Source of the DNA: Verrucomicrobiota bacterium
GTDB lineage: Bacteria; Verrucomicrobiota; Verrucomicrobiia; Opitutales; Opitutaceae
Length of the DNA: 6,385 nucleotides
Assembly (NCBI GenBank): GCA_023446865.1
Contig: JAEXPL010000011.1
Coordinates: 1-6,385 of the forward strand
Direction of reading: 5' to 3'
Shown: positions 6,295 to 6,385 of the stretch, in pieces
Layout: every line of letters starts with the position of its first letter
Numbering within the stretch: position 1 is the first letter of the stretch
Translations under genes and position numbers: made by a program
The notes under the pieces: model-generated
The model's database searches: none
Told to the model about the DNA's origin: nothing
Seen by the model: only the letters and a program-made list of their open reading frames with translations

Positions 6295-6385
6295 TTGCGG
6301 AGGAAATGCGGCGGTTGAGCTGGTTCATGGCGGGCTCCAGTCCGCGCGTGGCGAGGAGTTCGAGTCCGTTGAGATAGTTGGAAAT
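6269..6385 (-). CDS. pth: Probable peptidyl-tRNA hydrolase, C-terminal end only
   Basis: The last 38 residues of a leftward gene enter from the right edge and stop with TAA at 6269-6271, inside rpsF. Of the three minus-strand frames this is the one that stays open longest and continues past the rpsF start. The segment NGLELLATRGLEPAMNQLNR resembles the C-terminal helix of bacterial Pth, which commonly ends with a sequence like EGLEAAMNRFN. In many bacteria pth stands directly upstream of rpsF, which supports the call. Pth releases tRNA from stalled peptidyl-tRNA. No catalytic residue is inside the window, so the identity rests on a short helix and gene order. Confidence 0.6.
   Translation of the reverse strand: MSNYLNGLELLATRGLEPAMNQLNRRISSANDTDQAQV

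Overview
This is a GC-rich bacterial chromosomal window with dense coding and mostly ordinary genes. The minus-strand order pth-like end, rpsF, ssb, rplI, the long and GC-biased codon use, and a putative Na+/H+ antiporter of a family I associate with Verrucomicrobiota, Chlamydiota and similar lineages together suggest a verrucomicrobial (possibly Opitutae-like) organism. That placement is an inference; the window has no 16S rRNA or other decisive marker.

Layout from left to right. Positions 1-916 (minus) hold the N-terminal 305 residues of a secreted protein: signal peptide, short coiled coil, then a glycine-rich head built from repeats of about 15 residues like those of YadA-type adhesins; its C-terminus lies outside the window. 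A 360-base gap follows, with a good Shine-Dalgarno site for that gene but no other clear gene. Positions 1277-1870 (minus) encode a left-handed beta-helix (hexapeptide repeat) protein related to gamma carbonic anhydrases, which seems to have lost the metal-binding histidines. It diverges from a GT4-type glycosyltransferase at 2064-3239 (plus). Convergent with that is a polytopic membrane protein at 3307-4812 (minus), a putative Na+/H+ antiporter with a calcium-loop-like DxDxDG insert.

The right third is a translation/replication operon read leftwards: the tail of a probable peptidyl-tRNA hydrolase, rpsF (S6), ssb and rplI (L9), closed by a clear intrinsic terminator at 4876-4908. The usual rpsR (S18) is missing between ssb and rplI. 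pth and rpsF overlap by 26 bases, and the starts of these housekeeping genes show no Shine-Dalgarno sequence, whereas the surface-protein gene has a strong one.

I found no RNA gene, CRISPR array, insertion sequence or evident undescribed multi-gene system. The points most worth a second look are the repeat protein, the hexapeptide protein lacking ligands, the DxDxDG loop in the antiporter and the absent rpsR.
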